Shown here piece after piece: positions 26,201 to 33,918 of a stretch of DNA of 49,384 nt. The notes beneath the pieces are model-generated. The model was not told the origin of the DNA. It did not search any database and saw only the letters and a list, made by a program, of their open reading frames with translations. The stretch's first letter is position 1; each line of letters begins with the position of its first letter. Source of the DNA: Planctomycetaceae bacterium UBA4732 (lineage in GTDB: Bacteria; Planctomycetota; Planctomycetia; Gemmatales; Gemmataceae). A program made the translations under genes and the position numbers. Where the stretch lies: the NCBI GenBank assembly GCA_002404095.1, contig DHJA01000196.1:1-49384 (forward strand). The letters run 5' to 3'.

Positions 26201-26709
26201 TGGAAGCAAGCACGGGTATAATCTCCCGGCAATCCGACCGATTTGAAAAGAATGCCTAGCAAGGCCAAACGGATGCTCTCTTTGGCCTCCGTTCGCAGGT
26301 CGCCAGCGGCGGCGTGAAGCCCGCCGTGCCGCTTGGCCGAATTTGTGAGTTCTTTGAGGAGGTCTTTTACGCCGGTCGGCAACTTGGCAACGCCCCTCGC
26401 CTTGGCGCCGTCGGCAAATTCAAAATCGGTCCAGAGGTACTGAAGCATTTTGATTAGATGCGACTTCCCAGAACCGAAGAAACCGCTGACCCAAACGCCT
26501 GGCTGCTCGCTCTTGTCCAGGTGGGCTAGATAAGTGCTGAGGATACGGGTCAGTCCTTCCGCATATTGGCCCTCGCATACAAAGTTCTTGAGTTCGTAGC
26601 GCAGCGTGTCAAGTTCGGCGGACGATTGCCCGCTGGTGACTTTGGCGACGCCCTGATTGAGCAGCGTGTGGGTGCGCGGGTCTTTGTCGTATATCTCACG
26701 ATTCATCAT
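23266..26709 (-). CDS. brxC: BREX P-loop ATPase BrxC
   Basis: BrxC is the large ATPase of BREX, distantly related to AAA+/ORC-type proteins and essential for the system. This 1147-residue protein starts 'MMNREIYDKDPRTHTLLNQG', typical of the family. Walker A is GFFGSGKSHL at about 76-85 and Walker B is 'VVILDEVQQF' at 262-271. The C-terminal two thirds are helical with long charged stretches. The ATG overlaps the brxB stop by four bases. The predicted nuclease follows six bases after the stop. Confidence 0.95.
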   Translation of the reverse strand: MMNREIYDKDPRTHTLLNQGVAKVTSGQSSAELDTLRYELKNFVCEGQYAEGLTRILSTYLAHLDKSEQPGVWVSGFFGSGKSHLIKMLQYLWTDFEFADGAKARGVAKLPTGVKDLLKELTNSAKRHGGLHAAAGDLRTEAKESIRLALLGILFKSVGLPGDYTRACFQMWLRDEGLESDVRQYITDAGGTFEKELANLYVSKLMAKALLAHRPEFASKPADVALVLKSQFPPDPKDVSIDDMIDRIMQAVGRKGKLPYTVVILDEVQQFINDDAARSKAVQDVKEQCCARLGANFLLIGTGQNALSGAALLQRLQGRFPVTIELQDTDVEQVTREVVLKKKPTAEAGLKKLLDDHSGEIERQLASTKIAFSSKDRGLLVQDYPILPVRRRFWERVLRAVDKAGTGAQLRNQLWVVYEAVKQTADLPLGNVVSGAFIYDASIKSSALKSGTLLQQISETIAKQKTEDDGELRYQICALIFLIGQLPHNNAPLDAGIRADADTLADLLVTDLNQSSAELRKKVPALLELLVASGAIMQVDNEYQMQTSEGSEWNKMYLEARNKLLNDPGKLASARSQLLRFQCCEVLKKFKLPHGDSKEARKIDLHFGDAAPLTDGATIPVWVRDGWEVEEKAVLNDALAAGDSTAMVYGYIPKKMAEDLNKAIAEAHAAATTLQTKGTPPSDEGIQARKAMETRQVRSEGDRAKLITDILDEMQVYLAGGDAIGGTQLNLKIQEAATLCLDRLYPLFHQADSADWHKVIERTKKGDGDALAAVGHKGGADNHPVCKAILDYVGSGKKGTEVRKHFGGAKYGWPQDAIDAGLIVLFNAGSIQARIGAEPAAKGKLDQKNIPAAEFRCETIILSKVQLIDLRGLFKKIGLNTQPNQESLHAVEFLNRMTKLAETAGGEAPLPKCPDVSSIADMANRVGNDQLKAIHENKDVQAKQIADWQRDRDLIQQRLPLWRQLTAIVKFAGDLPVAAEVQPEVAAIEQHRKLLANPDPVPGMVEKLTSVLRLALNEAHGKFSADYDRRKAALVAMPAWKQITQPQRYEILSANDIRVLPTIAVGTTEEVLDTLRHTGLSELRTMSDALPTRFNNAATAAAKLLEPKAQHVQLPGGTIKNEVDLSSWLGNVEQAIRDKLKDGPVIV

Positions 26710-27281
26710 GACGAATGGGCCTCCACATCGCTGGCGGTAATCGGGAAAGCAAGGTAGTTCCAGCCGTCTCGTGCGTCGAGGAGGCGGTAATTATTTTGTT
26801 CGTAAACGCCAGGGAAGAATACCAACAACCGGCCCTTCACGTCCCCTTCCACCATTGGCAGGAGTTCTGAAATCTTGAGGAAACCGAACAGGGACGCGAC
26901 CCCGTACAGCGCCAGGACAGTATTTTCGGGGTCGGCGAGCGCAGTCAACGCCGAGCGGACGCGGGCCACGACCGACTGCATCAAGTCAGCCAGCGCGGCG
27001 TTATCGAGACTGTCCGGCGACTCGAAATAACTCTCGGCGAAGTCGGCGTTGTCAGGACCGCATATCCAGTTCGGAAACGCTTCGGTCAGGTCGATGGCCG
27101 TCCATTTGTGGCCAGTTTGATGCGTTGCTTCCTCGAATAGCCCTAGCCGCAGCCGCAGCTTCCGCTCGTCTTCTTTGTCGTAAACGGCGAGCCACACCCG
27201 CTGTGCGCCGGCCATGTTGCGGTCCCACGAATGTTCGCAGAGTCGCTGGAAGTTCTTTTTGAGGAGTTCAATCCGGTTCAT
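26706..27281 (-). CDS. brxB: BREX protein BrxB (DUF1788)
   Basis: This 191-residue protein matches the BrxB/DUF1788 family in length and in pattern: N-terminal 'MNRIELLKKNFQRLCE', central acidic helices and the C-terminal 'GRLLVFFPGVYEQNNYRLLD', which is highly typical. The biochemical role of BrxB is unknown; it is needed for type 1 BREX. The ATG at 27281 is used because an extended frame to 27335 would give a Pro/Arg-rich leader lying fully inside brxA. The start overlaps brxA by 14 bases and the stop overlaps brxC by four. Confidence 0.93.
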   Translation of the reverse strand: MNRIELLKKNFQRLCEHSWDRNMAGAQRVWLAVYDKEDERKLRLRLGLFEEATHQTGHKWTAIDLTEAFPNWICGPDNADFAESYFESPDSLDNAALADLMQSVVARVRSALTALADPENTVLALYGVASLFGFLKISELLPMVEGDVKGRLLVFFPGVYEQNNYRLLDARDGWNYLAFPITASDVEAHSS

Positions 27282-28116
27282 GGGACGCTTTCTCCTCCTG
27301 GGGCGAGAGCAGTCCGGGGAAGGTAATCTCGACAACGGACCCAGCCGCCTTGAAGCTCATCCACCCCTGCTTGGAAGCCTCTGTTGCGAGGTCGGTTATT
27401 TCGGCTCGCGTCCTGTCCAACATTCGGGTCCAAACCGTATCGAGCAACATCTTGCCGCGCAAGCCGCATAGGTAGCCCAGCAGGAGGGCGAACGTCACGA
27501 CCACGGGCGTCACCACGGGCCGGGTACGCTTCTTGTTGACCTTCCCGGCCAAATACCCGGCCTGGGTCCACGAGGATGCAAGATTTTGGGCCGTGGACAA
27601 CAGCGTGGTGGGCTTGAACCGCCCCGGATACTTCTCCTCAAGACAACCAGCGACCTGCGCGGCGTTCACGCCGGTGCCAACCGGGACGGCCGCCACAAAG
27701 GGCGTACTGTCCCGTAGCAACGGATCGCGGGCGGCGGCGGCAAGATACGCCAGCATGGGCCGGCCCGCAGCGTCGGCGGCCCAGAAATGCCGCAGCAACC
27801 TGAACACAGCCCGTGTCTGGTCGAGCGAGTAAAGTTCCACGAGCCTCTGGGCGGTTCGTTTCCTGGTCGTCTGCGTTGGCTTTCCTAGGACGTTCTGCTC
27901 CACCACGGCGGCGAGGTATTCGTCAGTTTTGGCCTTCCTACCCACGTGTTCCAGAACCAGCGATAGCTCGCTGAACATCATCGTGCGGCTAGTGTGGACG
28001 CTAGCTGTTCCGTCCCGAAACCCCAGCGCGCCGGGAAAACGGGGAGAATTGTTTTCCGCCACTACGGTCCTCACTACGAAGTATCCTGCCAGTTGCTCTG
28101 CCGAACACGGCGCCAT
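27268..28116 (-). CDS. brxA: BREX protein BrxA (DUF1819)
   Basis: This 282-residue protein is the first gene of the BREX operon. It shows the BrxA/DUF1819 pattern: 'EQNVLGKPTQTTRKRTAQRL' about residues 70-89, 'AGRPMLAYLAAAARDPLLR' in the middle, and 'SSWTQAGYLAGK' later. BrxA homologues are small helical DNA-binding proteins. The ATG at 28116 lacks a clear ribosome binding site; a later in-frame Met pair near 27981 would remove a stretch (TSRTMM) that looks conserved, so the longer form is preferred. The 570 bases upstream must contain the operon promoter. Confidence 0.85.
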   Translation of the reverse strand: MAPCSAEQLAGYFVVRTVVAENNSPRFPGALGFRDGTASVHTSRTMMFSELSLVLEHVGRKAKTDEYLAAVVEQNVLGKPTQTTRKRTAQRLVELYSLDQTRAVFRLLRHFWAADAAGRPMLAYLAAAARDPLLRDSTPFVAAVPVGTGVNAAQVAGCLEEKYPGRFKPTTLLSTAQNLASSWTQAGYLAGKVNKKRTRPVVTPVVVTFALLLGYLCGLRGKMLLDTVWTRMLDRTRAEITDLATEASKQGWMSFKAAGSVVEITFPGLLSPQEEKASHEPD

Positions 28117-28686
28117 TTCAACATACGGACGTGGGCAGACGCATAACCTTGGCTATCATGCTGTAAATCAGGCGTCCGTTGCAACGAAGTCGTCCGTGGT
28201 AGAATCTGTTCTGGGGCCGGCGTAAAATCCCTCGCTGTTTAGTGTTTTCGCTGCTCCATAGTAACGTGCCTGATCTCCGTGTCAAGAAACATCAAAAGCG
28301 GATACGTTAAAGAGGGGATTATTTTCGACAGCCTTACGAATGGGTACGGCGAGAACCGTCTGACAAGCGGCGCAAGTCAAGGCGTTCCGTGGCGAACTGG
28401 TTCCGATGAAAGCGGAACTAGCCTGCGCCGAAGGCCGCGATTACGAACCCGTGTCCGTTCTTTTGGACCGTGTCCGGGCTGAGCGCGCGGTCGCGTCAAC
28501 ACCGCGGAAGCCGGGCCGTTGCCGCAAAACGTAAACGCCTACTCCCCTTCTGCACGCGCTTCCTTACCCAGTAAAATGTCGGAAAGCGGGCAGACCGTCG
28601 CGCAACGGTCAGGAGGCCGGGCAGGGCGAGCGTCCCTACCCTTCGCTTCGCTCTGGTCGGCCGGCCCCTTCGCAAGGGTAATTTGC
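28117..28686. other. Divergent control region of the BREX operon, with a gene relic
   Basis: This 570-base gap separates leftward brxA from the rightward gene at 28687. It should hold promoters for both directions; no strong sigma-70 pair was picked out by eye. A decayed hsdS 3' end occupies 28379-28534. No tRNA or array was seen. Confidence 0.5.
28379..28534 (+). pseudogene. Relic of a type I restriction specificity subunit (hsdS) 3' end
   Basis: Translation from 28379 gives 'KAFRGELVPMKAELAC', then 'YEPVSVLLDRVRAERA' and a basic tail ending at TAA 28532-28534. This is the characteristic HsdS C-terminus (AFRGELV...EPASVLLERIRAER). Upstream the frame meets a stop (TGA 28361-28363), while an adjacent frame reads 'ENRLTSG', like the residues normally preceding it, so at least one frameshift is present. 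The rest of hsdS and hsdM/hsdR are missing. It is therefore a remnant of an earlier type I system in this slot. Confidence 0.65.
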
Positions 28687-29721
28687 ATGTCACGCACCCA
28701 ACAACGCGACGAACACACTCCTTATACACTTGGCCGGCTGCTGCTTAAACTGGAGGCGGCCAAGGGATCCTCTCTGCCTGATACGAAGACAGCGCCTGGG
28801 ATTAACCAGCTCACACTCCTCTGTGATCGCGCATTCAACGGGACGGGGTTGACGATTCCAAACGTCCGTCAGATACGCGCCGACCTGTGCCATCAACTAA
28901 GCTGCTCCCTCGAATTTGCAAACGAGCTATTCCTGCCTGAAGTGGTCAACCTGCTTGAGGACAGAGGCCCATCGGCTCTGCCAACAAGCATCAAGGCCGA
29001 GGACTTGAGGGCGTTTCTGCCGGTGGAGCGATTCCTCCACCCTGGCCGCACCCTGCCAACACGCATCAAGGCCGAGGACTTGAGGGCGTACCCCATTATG
29101 ACTCTCGATGATCTCATAATAATGCCCGGAAACCCTCCAATACCGATATATCCGGCATCTTGCCGAATCATTCCCGGCGACGCGCCCAGCGTTTGCCCGG
29201 ACGCATCGCCTCCCTTACCGCGTGAGTATTTGCACCACGTCGAGAAGGTGTTCCGTGAGTTCTGCCAAATCCCGGAAGGATGCACCATTCACTGGACCGG
29301 ACATGAGTCGTGGAAGCGCAACCTGTGCCACTGTGGGCCGGCGCCCGGAGCGGAGAAGCCCAAGCCCCTGCGGTTGACTGACCACGAACAAGCGGTCGGT
29401 ACTGCCGTGCCGACCGATACCCCGCCTGTCGGGCTGTCTCGCGCCCTCCCGAACGAAAGGACGGAACAGCCCACCATCGACGCCTTGTTCAAGTTGGGAG
29501 TTATCGGGCTGGATGGGTTGCGGTCCCTCGCGGCTGACAAACGGCCGACCGGCGAACGGCTTGCCCTTGCGGCCATCGGTCGGGCGTGCGACGGTCAATT
29601 CAAAACGACCCTGGCCCACATGGTAGACCTCGGATGGTTGGGAAACGGACGCGACCACGGCCTTTCAGGTGGGTACTTCCTGACCCCCGCCGGTATGGCG
29701 CTGGCAAAGAAACCCCGATAG
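28687..29721 (+). CDS. Element protein with C-terminal winged-helix-like domain
   Basis: This 344-residue protein is not recognised as a named family. Residues from about 270 to the end ('LAAIGRACDGQFKTTLAHM' and 'HGLSGGYFLTPAGMALA') look like a winged helix-turn-helix with a beta hairpin. The middle contains a 25-codon direct duplication ('IKAEDLRA' twice; DNA repeats at 28978-29014 and 29053-29089). The ATG at 28687 follows AAGGG; the frame is open further upstream through the hsdS relic, which argues for the later start. It is divergent from brxA and first in the rightward module, so it could regulate either direction. Confidence 0.65.
   Translation: MSRTQQRDEHTPYTLGRLLLKLEAAKGSSLPDTKTAPGINQLTLLCDRAFNGTGLTIPNVRQIRADLCHQLSCSLEFANELFLPEVVNLLEDRGPSALPTSIKAEDLRAFLPVERFLHPGRTLPTRIKAEDLRAYPIMTLDDLIIMPGNPPIPIYPASCRIIPGDAPSVCPDASPPLPREYLHHVEKVFREFCQIPEGCTIHWTGHESWKRNLCHCGPAPGAEKPKPLRLTDHEQAVGTAVPTDTPPVGLSRALPNERTEQPTIDALFKLGVIGLDGLRSLAADKRPTGERLALAAIGRACDGQFKTTLAHMVDLGWLGNGRDHGLSGGYFLTPAGMALAKKPR
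28978..29089 (+). repeat. In-frame 75-bp-spaced direct duplication
   Basis: The 37-base segments 28978-29014 and 29053-29089 are identical except for one base. The offset is 75 bases (25 codons), so the reading frame is kept. The flanking DNA between them is not duplicated beyond this. Confidence 0.85.
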
Positions 29722-29773
29722 TCAGGACTTGGTCAGGACTGACCTCTCTAAACCCATGCTCGATACTGAGAGC

Positions 29774-30016
29774 ATGGACGCACAAAAGACCCATCTCGAC
29801 TCGCAGAAGCTGGCGTTGACCGCTAAAGACGCGGCGGCGCTGCTTGGCATCTCTCGCGCCCAGTTGTGGAAACTTCACGCCGCGGGCAAATTCCCGCTCC
29901 CGATTTATTTGGGAACCAAGGCTCCCAGATGGCGCGCCGACGAGCTGCGCGACTGGCTGGCGGCGGGCGCGCCTGACCGCCAGACTTGGCAGCGGATGCG
30001 GGGGGCGCAGCGATGA
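29774..30016 (+). CDS. AlpA-type helix-turn-helix DNA-binding protein
   Basis: An 80-residue protein of the AlpA/excisionase-like MerR fold. 'LTAKDAAALLGISRAQLWKL' (about residues 15-34) is the helix-turn-helix, followed by 'GKFPLPIYLGTKAPRWRAD' and 'ELRDWLAAG', the usual wing and last helix. AlpA proteins activate integrase or direct excision in P4-like satellites and PICIs. The start at 29774 is chosen over 29756 for family length. It overlaps the primase gene by four bases (ATGA), so it heads a tight operon. Confidence 0.88.
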   Translation: MDAQKTHLDSQKLALTAKDAAALLGISRAQLWKLHAAGKFPLPIYLGTKAPRWRADELRDWLAAGAPDRQTWQRMRGAQR

Positions 30017-30888
30017 CAACGCCTAGTCAGTGGCGGCGCGTCAATCGGGCGAACCCCTGCCCGGTCTGCCAGCGCTTCGACTGGTGCGCGGTTGCGACTG
30101 ACGGCGCCGTGGCGCTCTGCCAGCGCGTCGAGTCGCCGCGCCGGATCGGCGAAGCGGGCTGGTTGCACCGACTGAAAAATATCCCCTGGCGGTCTCAGGG
30201 CCGGTGCATACGCCGTATCCCATTGACCGAAAGCGGCAGCATGGACATGGAGCGCTTGGCAGACGAGTTTCAGCAGGCCGTTGACCCAGGCCGGCTACAT
30301 CAATTGGCCGTTTCGCTTGGCTTATCAGTGGCATCGCTATGTCAGCTTGGCGTCGGCTGGTCGGCAGACCATCGGGCGTGGTCCTTCCCGATGACCGACG
30401 CTGGCGGCGCGGTGCTTGGGGTCCGGTTGCGCCGGCCGAACGGCGTGAAGTTCGCCGTGAAGGGAGGCCGCGAAGGTCTGTTCCTCCCCGCGACGGCCGG
30501 CGAAAAGTTGTCCCCGCTTTACATCTGTGAAGGTCCGACCGACACCGCCGCACTCCTGCAAATTGGCTTCAGCAACGTGGCGGGACGCCCCAGCTGCACA
30601 GGGGGAATCAAGTTGTTGGTGGAGCTGGTGCGGCGTCGATTCGTCAGCGAAGTCGTCATCCTGGCGGACGGCGACGAACCAGGCCGACGCGGGGCGGACA
30701 ATCTTGCGTCGGTGCTGGTCGCATACGTCCCGGCGGCGCGCGTCGTCGCGCCGCCGCAAGGCGTCAAGGACGCACGGGACTGGTTGCGGGCCGGCGCCGG
30801 ACGGCCAGAAGTGGAGGCGGCGATTCAAGCGGCATCGGTGCGGCGGTTGTCCATCAATGCAGCCGCGATTATCGGGTCGAAACGGTAG
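30013..30888 (+). CDS. TOPRIM-domain primase with N-terminal zinc finger
   Basis: A 291-residue protein that looks like the catalytic part of an element primase. The N-terminus has a C4 zinc-finger pattern ('CPVCQRFDWC' then 'ALCQRV'). A TOPRIM domain follows with 'YICEGPTDTAALLQIG' (Glu) and 'VVILADGDEPGRRGAD' (DGD). It overlaps the AlpA gene by four bases and the replication ATPase begins three bases after its stop. The pair probably starts replication of the excised element, similar in layout to the split primase-helicase of satellites and plasmids. Confidence 0.85.
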   Translation: MTTPSQWRRVNRANPCPVCQRFDWCAVATDGAVALCQRVESPRRIGEAGWLHRLKNIPWRSQGRCIRRIPLTESGSMDMERLADEFQQAVDPGRLHQLAVSLGLSVASLCQLGVGWSADHRAWSFPMTDAGGAVLGVRLRRPNGVKFAVKGGREGLFLPATAGEKLSPLYICEGPTDTAALLQIGFSNVAGRPSCTGGIKLLVELVRRRFVSEVVILADGDEPGRRGADNLASVLVAYVPAARVVAPPQGVKDARDWLRAGAGRPEVEAAIQAASVRRLSINAAAIIGSKR

Positions 30889-30891
30889 CAA

Positions 30892-32802
30892 ATGGTCGAT
30901 GAATCCGCTCTGGAACTTGAATATCTACCCCCAAAGGGGAAGGGCAAGGGGACGGTTACCGCCCGACTTCCCGGCGGCGAAAGCCACACTGATAAGGTGG
31001 ACCTTGCCGACGCCGCAGACCGAGAGCGCTTTATCAAGGCTCTATGCAAAGGACGGAGAGGCGTCGCCAAAGTGAAGAAGGCCGTGGCGATGGAGTTGGA
31101 CCGCTTGGCGGGCGAGGCGGCCGCGAAGTCGGGAGAGGACGGCGGCGCACGGCGTTCGCAAGCCGACGTAATGTTGGCGCTGGCCGTCGGCGCGGAGTTG
31201 TTCCACGCTCCTGGCAACGGCGACTCGGAAACATTCGCTACCCTCACCATAAACGGGCACAAGGAAACGTGGCCGGTCAAGAGTTGCGGCTTCCGCAACT
31301 GGTTGGCGCGCCTCTTCTTCGTGGAAACGGGCCGGGCGCCCAACGCGCAAGCCCTGCAAGACGCGTTGGGGGTTCTCGCTGGCAAGGCAATGTATGACGC
31401 GCCTGAACTGCCGTTCGCTCTTCGCGTCGTGGAACATCAGGGCGCGATTTACCTGGACCTTGCCGACCCAGCATGGCGAGCCGTCGAGGTGACGGCTGAT
31501 GGTTGGCGCGTCGTCGCCGACGCGCCGGTGCGATTCATCCGCCGGCGCGGAATGTTGGCGTTGCCGGAACCCGTCTGCGGCGGCAGCGTCGAAGAACTGC
31601 GGTCGCTGGTCAACTTGCCCGACGACGATTCCTGGACTCTTTTTGTCGCCTGGCTCGTGGCAGTGCTGCGTTCAGGCCGGCCGTTTCCGATCCTGGCGGT
31701 CAACGGGGAACAAGGTTCCGCCAAGTCCACTTTATGCCGAATGGCCCGCGGCTTGACCGACCCCAATGCCGCCCCGCTGCGTCGTCCGCCGCGCGACGAC
31801 CGTGACCTGATGATTGCGGCGAACAACGGCTGGCTGGTGGCCCTCGACAACCTGAGTGGCATTACGCCGGCGCTGAGTGATGCACTTTGCGCCCTGGCCA
31901 CGGGCGGGGGATTCGGAACCCGCGAACTGTACACCAATGATGAGGAAAAGCTTTTTGACGCGACGCGCCCTATCCTTCTTAACGGCATTGAGGACGTGGC
32001 GACGCGGCCCGACTTGCTGGACCGCGCTATCTGCCTGACCTTGCCAACCATCTCCGACGCCGCGCGGTGCGATGAGGCCGCATTGTGGGCGGAGTTCGAG
32101 CGCGTCCGGCCGCGCGTACTTGGCGCGTTGCTAGATGCGGTCGTCATGGGGCTACGGGAACTACCGACTACGCAATTGGCGTCCAAGCCGCGAATGGCGG
32201 ATTTTGCGTTATGGGTTTCGGCGGCGGAATTGGCTCTGCCTTGGAAGCGGGGCGCGTTTCTTACAGCGTACATGGGCAACCGGGGCGCGGCGAACGAACT
32301 AGCGCTGGAGGCGTCGATTATCTGCGGTCCCATCCTCTCGCTAACCGCCGCCGCCGTATGGGAAGGCACCGCCCAAGAGTTGCTGGACGCCCTGGAAGCC
32401 GGCCACGCGGATGAAAAAACGCGAAAGCGAAAAGACTGGCCGACTAACCCACGGAAGCTATCCGGCGATCTGCGGCGACTCGCGCCAAACCTACGACGGG
32501 CGGGGATAACAATTACCTTTGATAAGCGGCAACCCGGTGATAAGCGCCGGCGACTGCTCCGCATAGAACGGGAAGGCGCCGAACCGTCCCGACCGTCCCG
32601 ACCGTCCCAACCACAAGAGAACGTGGACGAAACAGCGGGACGGTATCGGGACGAAGCAGGCCGGAACAACGGCCGCGACCGTCCCGAAAATACCTCGGTG
32701 TTTTCCGAAGCGCGGGACGGTCGGGACGGTCGGGACGGTCTATCGCGTCCCTTATCTGATTGTCCGAAGAACGGCGAGGAGATCGTCGAATGGACGGCCT
32801 GA
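30892..32802 (+). CDS. Replication ATPase/helicase-like protein
   Basis: This 636-residue protein has a P-loop 'NGEQGSAKSTLCRM' near residue 277, an acidic Walker B-like strand 'NGWLVALDNLSGI' near 315, and 'RPILLNGIEDVATRPDLLDR' further on, as in D5/DUF927-type ATPases of phages and plasmids. A role as the replicative helicase or origin melter of the element is inferred from its position after the primase. The C-terminal 80 residues are low-complexity, with SRP and RDG tripeptide runs; these are encoded by the iteron cluster at 32583-32739. The stop lies inside the next gene. Confidence 0.75.
   Translation: MVDESALELEYLPPKGKGKGTVTARLPGGESHTDKVDLADAADRERFIKALCKGRRGVAKVKKAVAMELDRLAGEAAAKSGEDGGARRSQADVMLALAVGAELFHAPGNGDSETFATLTINGHKETWPVKSCGFRNWLARLFFVETGRAPNAQALQDALGVLAGKAMYDAPELPFALRVVEHQGAIYLDLADPAWRAVEVTADGWRVVADAPVRFIRRRGMLALPEPVCGGSVEELRSLVNLPDDDSWTLFVAWLVAVLRSGRPFPILAVNGEQGSAKSTLCRMARGLTDPNAAPLRRPPRDDRDLMIAANNGWLVALDNLSGITPALSDALCALATGGGFGTRELYTNDEEKLFDATRPILLNGIEDVATRPDLLDRAICLTLPTISDAARCDEAALWAEFERVRPRVLGALLDAVVMGLRELPTTQLASKPRMADFALWVSAAELALPWKRGAFLTAYMGNRGAANELALEASIICGPILSLTAAAVWEGTAQELLDALEAGHADEKTRKRKDWPTNPRKLSGDLRRLAPNLRRAGITITFDKRQPGDKRRRLLRIEREGAEPSRPSRPSQPQENVDETAGRYRDEAGRNNGRDRPENTSVFSEARDGRDGRDGLSRPLSDCPKNGEEIVEWTA
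32583..32739. repeat. Symmetric iteron cluster, candidate origin
   Basis: Eight exact copies of the 8-mer GGGACGGT/ACCGTCCC occur in 157 bases. ACCGTCCC is at 32583, 32592 and 32601 (9-base period); GGGACGGT at 32637; ACCGTCCC at 32678; GGGACGGT at 32714, 32723 and 32732 (9-base period). The arrangement is mirror-symmetric (3-1-1-3, four in each direction). It lies in the 3' end of the replication ATPase gene, where satellite and plasmid origins are often found. It may instead be only a coding repeat. Confidence 0.7.
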
Positions 32803-33134
32803 CCTTGCTTGAAGAAGCCCGCATCGCGGGGCTGACCGTGACGGTCGAGGGAAACCGCCTGCGAATCCGGGGACCGCGATGGGCAGAAACCATTGCCCAG
32901 CGCGTCCTCGCTCACAAGGATGAAGTAGTCCACATTCTGACGACGGAAACGGCCGCCGCCATCGGCCCCGACGACTTGCCCGGCGACTGGCGGGTGGAAT
33001 GGGAGGAACGCGCCGCCGTCATGGAGTACAACGCCGGTTTGTGCCGCGAGCGCGCCGAAGCCCTGGCCCTAACGGCAATCGTCAGGGAAATGAGGGCGAC
33101 GGCTATGCTTGCATTCAACCGAAGTAGTCCGTAG
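32790..33134 (+). CDS. Small protein with TubC-like N-terminal domain
   Basis: A 114-residue protein. Residues 1-50, with 'LTLLEEARIAGLTVTVEGNR' and then 'LRIRG' and 'LAHKDEVVHIL', match the TubC N-terminal-like domain, a small alpha-beta-beta-alpha module that is often found beside primases on mobile elements. The C-terminal half is helical and acidic. ATG 32790 is preceded by GAGGAG and overlaps the ATPase gene by 13 bases. Function is not known. Confidence 0.7.
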   Translation: MDGLTLLEEARIAGLTVTVEGNRLRIRGPRWAETIAQRVLAHKDEVVHILTTETAAAIGPDDLPGDWRVEWEERAAVMEYNAGLCRERAEALALTAIVREMRATAMLAFNRSSP

Positions 33135-33143
33135 AATCAGGGC

Positions 33144-33359
33144 ATGGAGAAACGGAGCGAGAAGCTGAGCGACCAAGTACGCCGGGCGGTCGATGCCAGC
33201 GGCCTGAGCCGCTACCGCGTCAGCAAGCAACTCGGCGTCGCGGAATCGACCATGAGCCGGTTCATGTCAGGTCACGGCGGGTTGTCGATGGAGAACCTCG
33301 ACGCCCTCGCGGACCTGTTGGACCTGAATATCACGACCGGCAAGCGGAAGGGCAGGTGA
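33144..33359 (+). CDS. XRE-family helix-turn-helix regulator
   Basis: A 71-residue single-domain regulator. 'LSRYRVSKQLGVAESTMSRF' (about residues 20-39) is the helix-turn-helix, followed by 'LSMENLDALADLLDL', the typical fourth and fifth helices of Cro/C1-type folds. It lies nine bases after the TubC-like gene and three before the ORF6N gene. It probably controls the element's own operon, as a repressor or anti-repressor; its operator is not identified. Confidence 0.88.
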   Translation: MEKRSEKLSDQVRRAVDASGLSRYRVSKQLGVAESTMSRFMSGHGGLSMENLDALADLLDLNITTGKRKGR

Positions 33360-33362
33360 CTA

Positions 33363-33890
33363 ATGGCCGACGAGGAAGTGCTGATTCCCGCCGACCGGAT
33401 TGAAAAGGCCATCTTGTTTGTCCGCGGCGAGAAGGTGATGCTCGCTGCGGACCTGGCTGACTTGTATGCCGTGGAGACGAAGACCCTTAACCGGGCGGTC
33501 AAACGGAACCTGTCGCGCTTCCCAGCCGACTTCATGTTCCAGCTGACGCAGGAGGAGGTTGAGGCTTTGAGGTTCCATTTTGGCACCTCAAAGGGGCGGG
33601 GCGGCCGGCGCTACCGGCCTTACGCCTTTTCGGAGTTGGGCGTCGCCATGCTGTCCAGCGTGTTGAACAGCGAACGGGCCGTGAAAGTGAACATCGAAAT
33701 CATGCGGGCCTTCGTCCGGCTGCGGCAGCTGCTGGCAACGCACGCGGACCTGGCCCGCAAGCTGGAAGCGCTGGAGAAGAAATACGATACCCAGTTCAAG
33801 GTGGTGTTTGACGCGATCCGGCAGCTGATGGCGCCGACCGCCGATGCCCGACAGGGGCGTATCGGGTTTAAGACCCCGCCACGAGACTGA
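33363..33890 (+). CDS. ORF6N-domain protein
   Basis: A 175-residue protein with an N-terminal ORF6N (KilA-N-related) DNA-binding domain: '[20 protein letters not shown]', '[16 protein letters not shown]', '[14 protein letters not shown]' and '[15 protein letters not shown]' follow the family order. A C-terminal coiled-coil helix starts near residue 125. Such proteins are common on prophages and integrated elements and act in regulation or anti-repression; the precise job is unknown. It starts three bases after the XRE stop. Confidence 0.93.
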   Translation: MADEEVLIPADRIEKAILFVRGEKVMLAADLADLYAVETKTLNRAVKRNLSRFPADFMFQLTQEEVEALRFHFGTSKGRGGRRYRPYAFSELGVAMLSSVLNSERAVKVNIEIMRAFVRLRQLLATHADLARKLEALEKKYDTQFKVVFDAIRQLMAPTADARQGRIGFKTPPRD

Positions 33891-33918
33891 GACCCCCTGC
33901 AAGAAAGGAAGGCCAAAC

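Noticed and set aside
28279..28482. A 67-codon open frame on the plus strand upstream of the gene at 28687
   Set aside because: It overlaps the hsdS relic in a different frame; the HsdS-like reading explains the sequence better.
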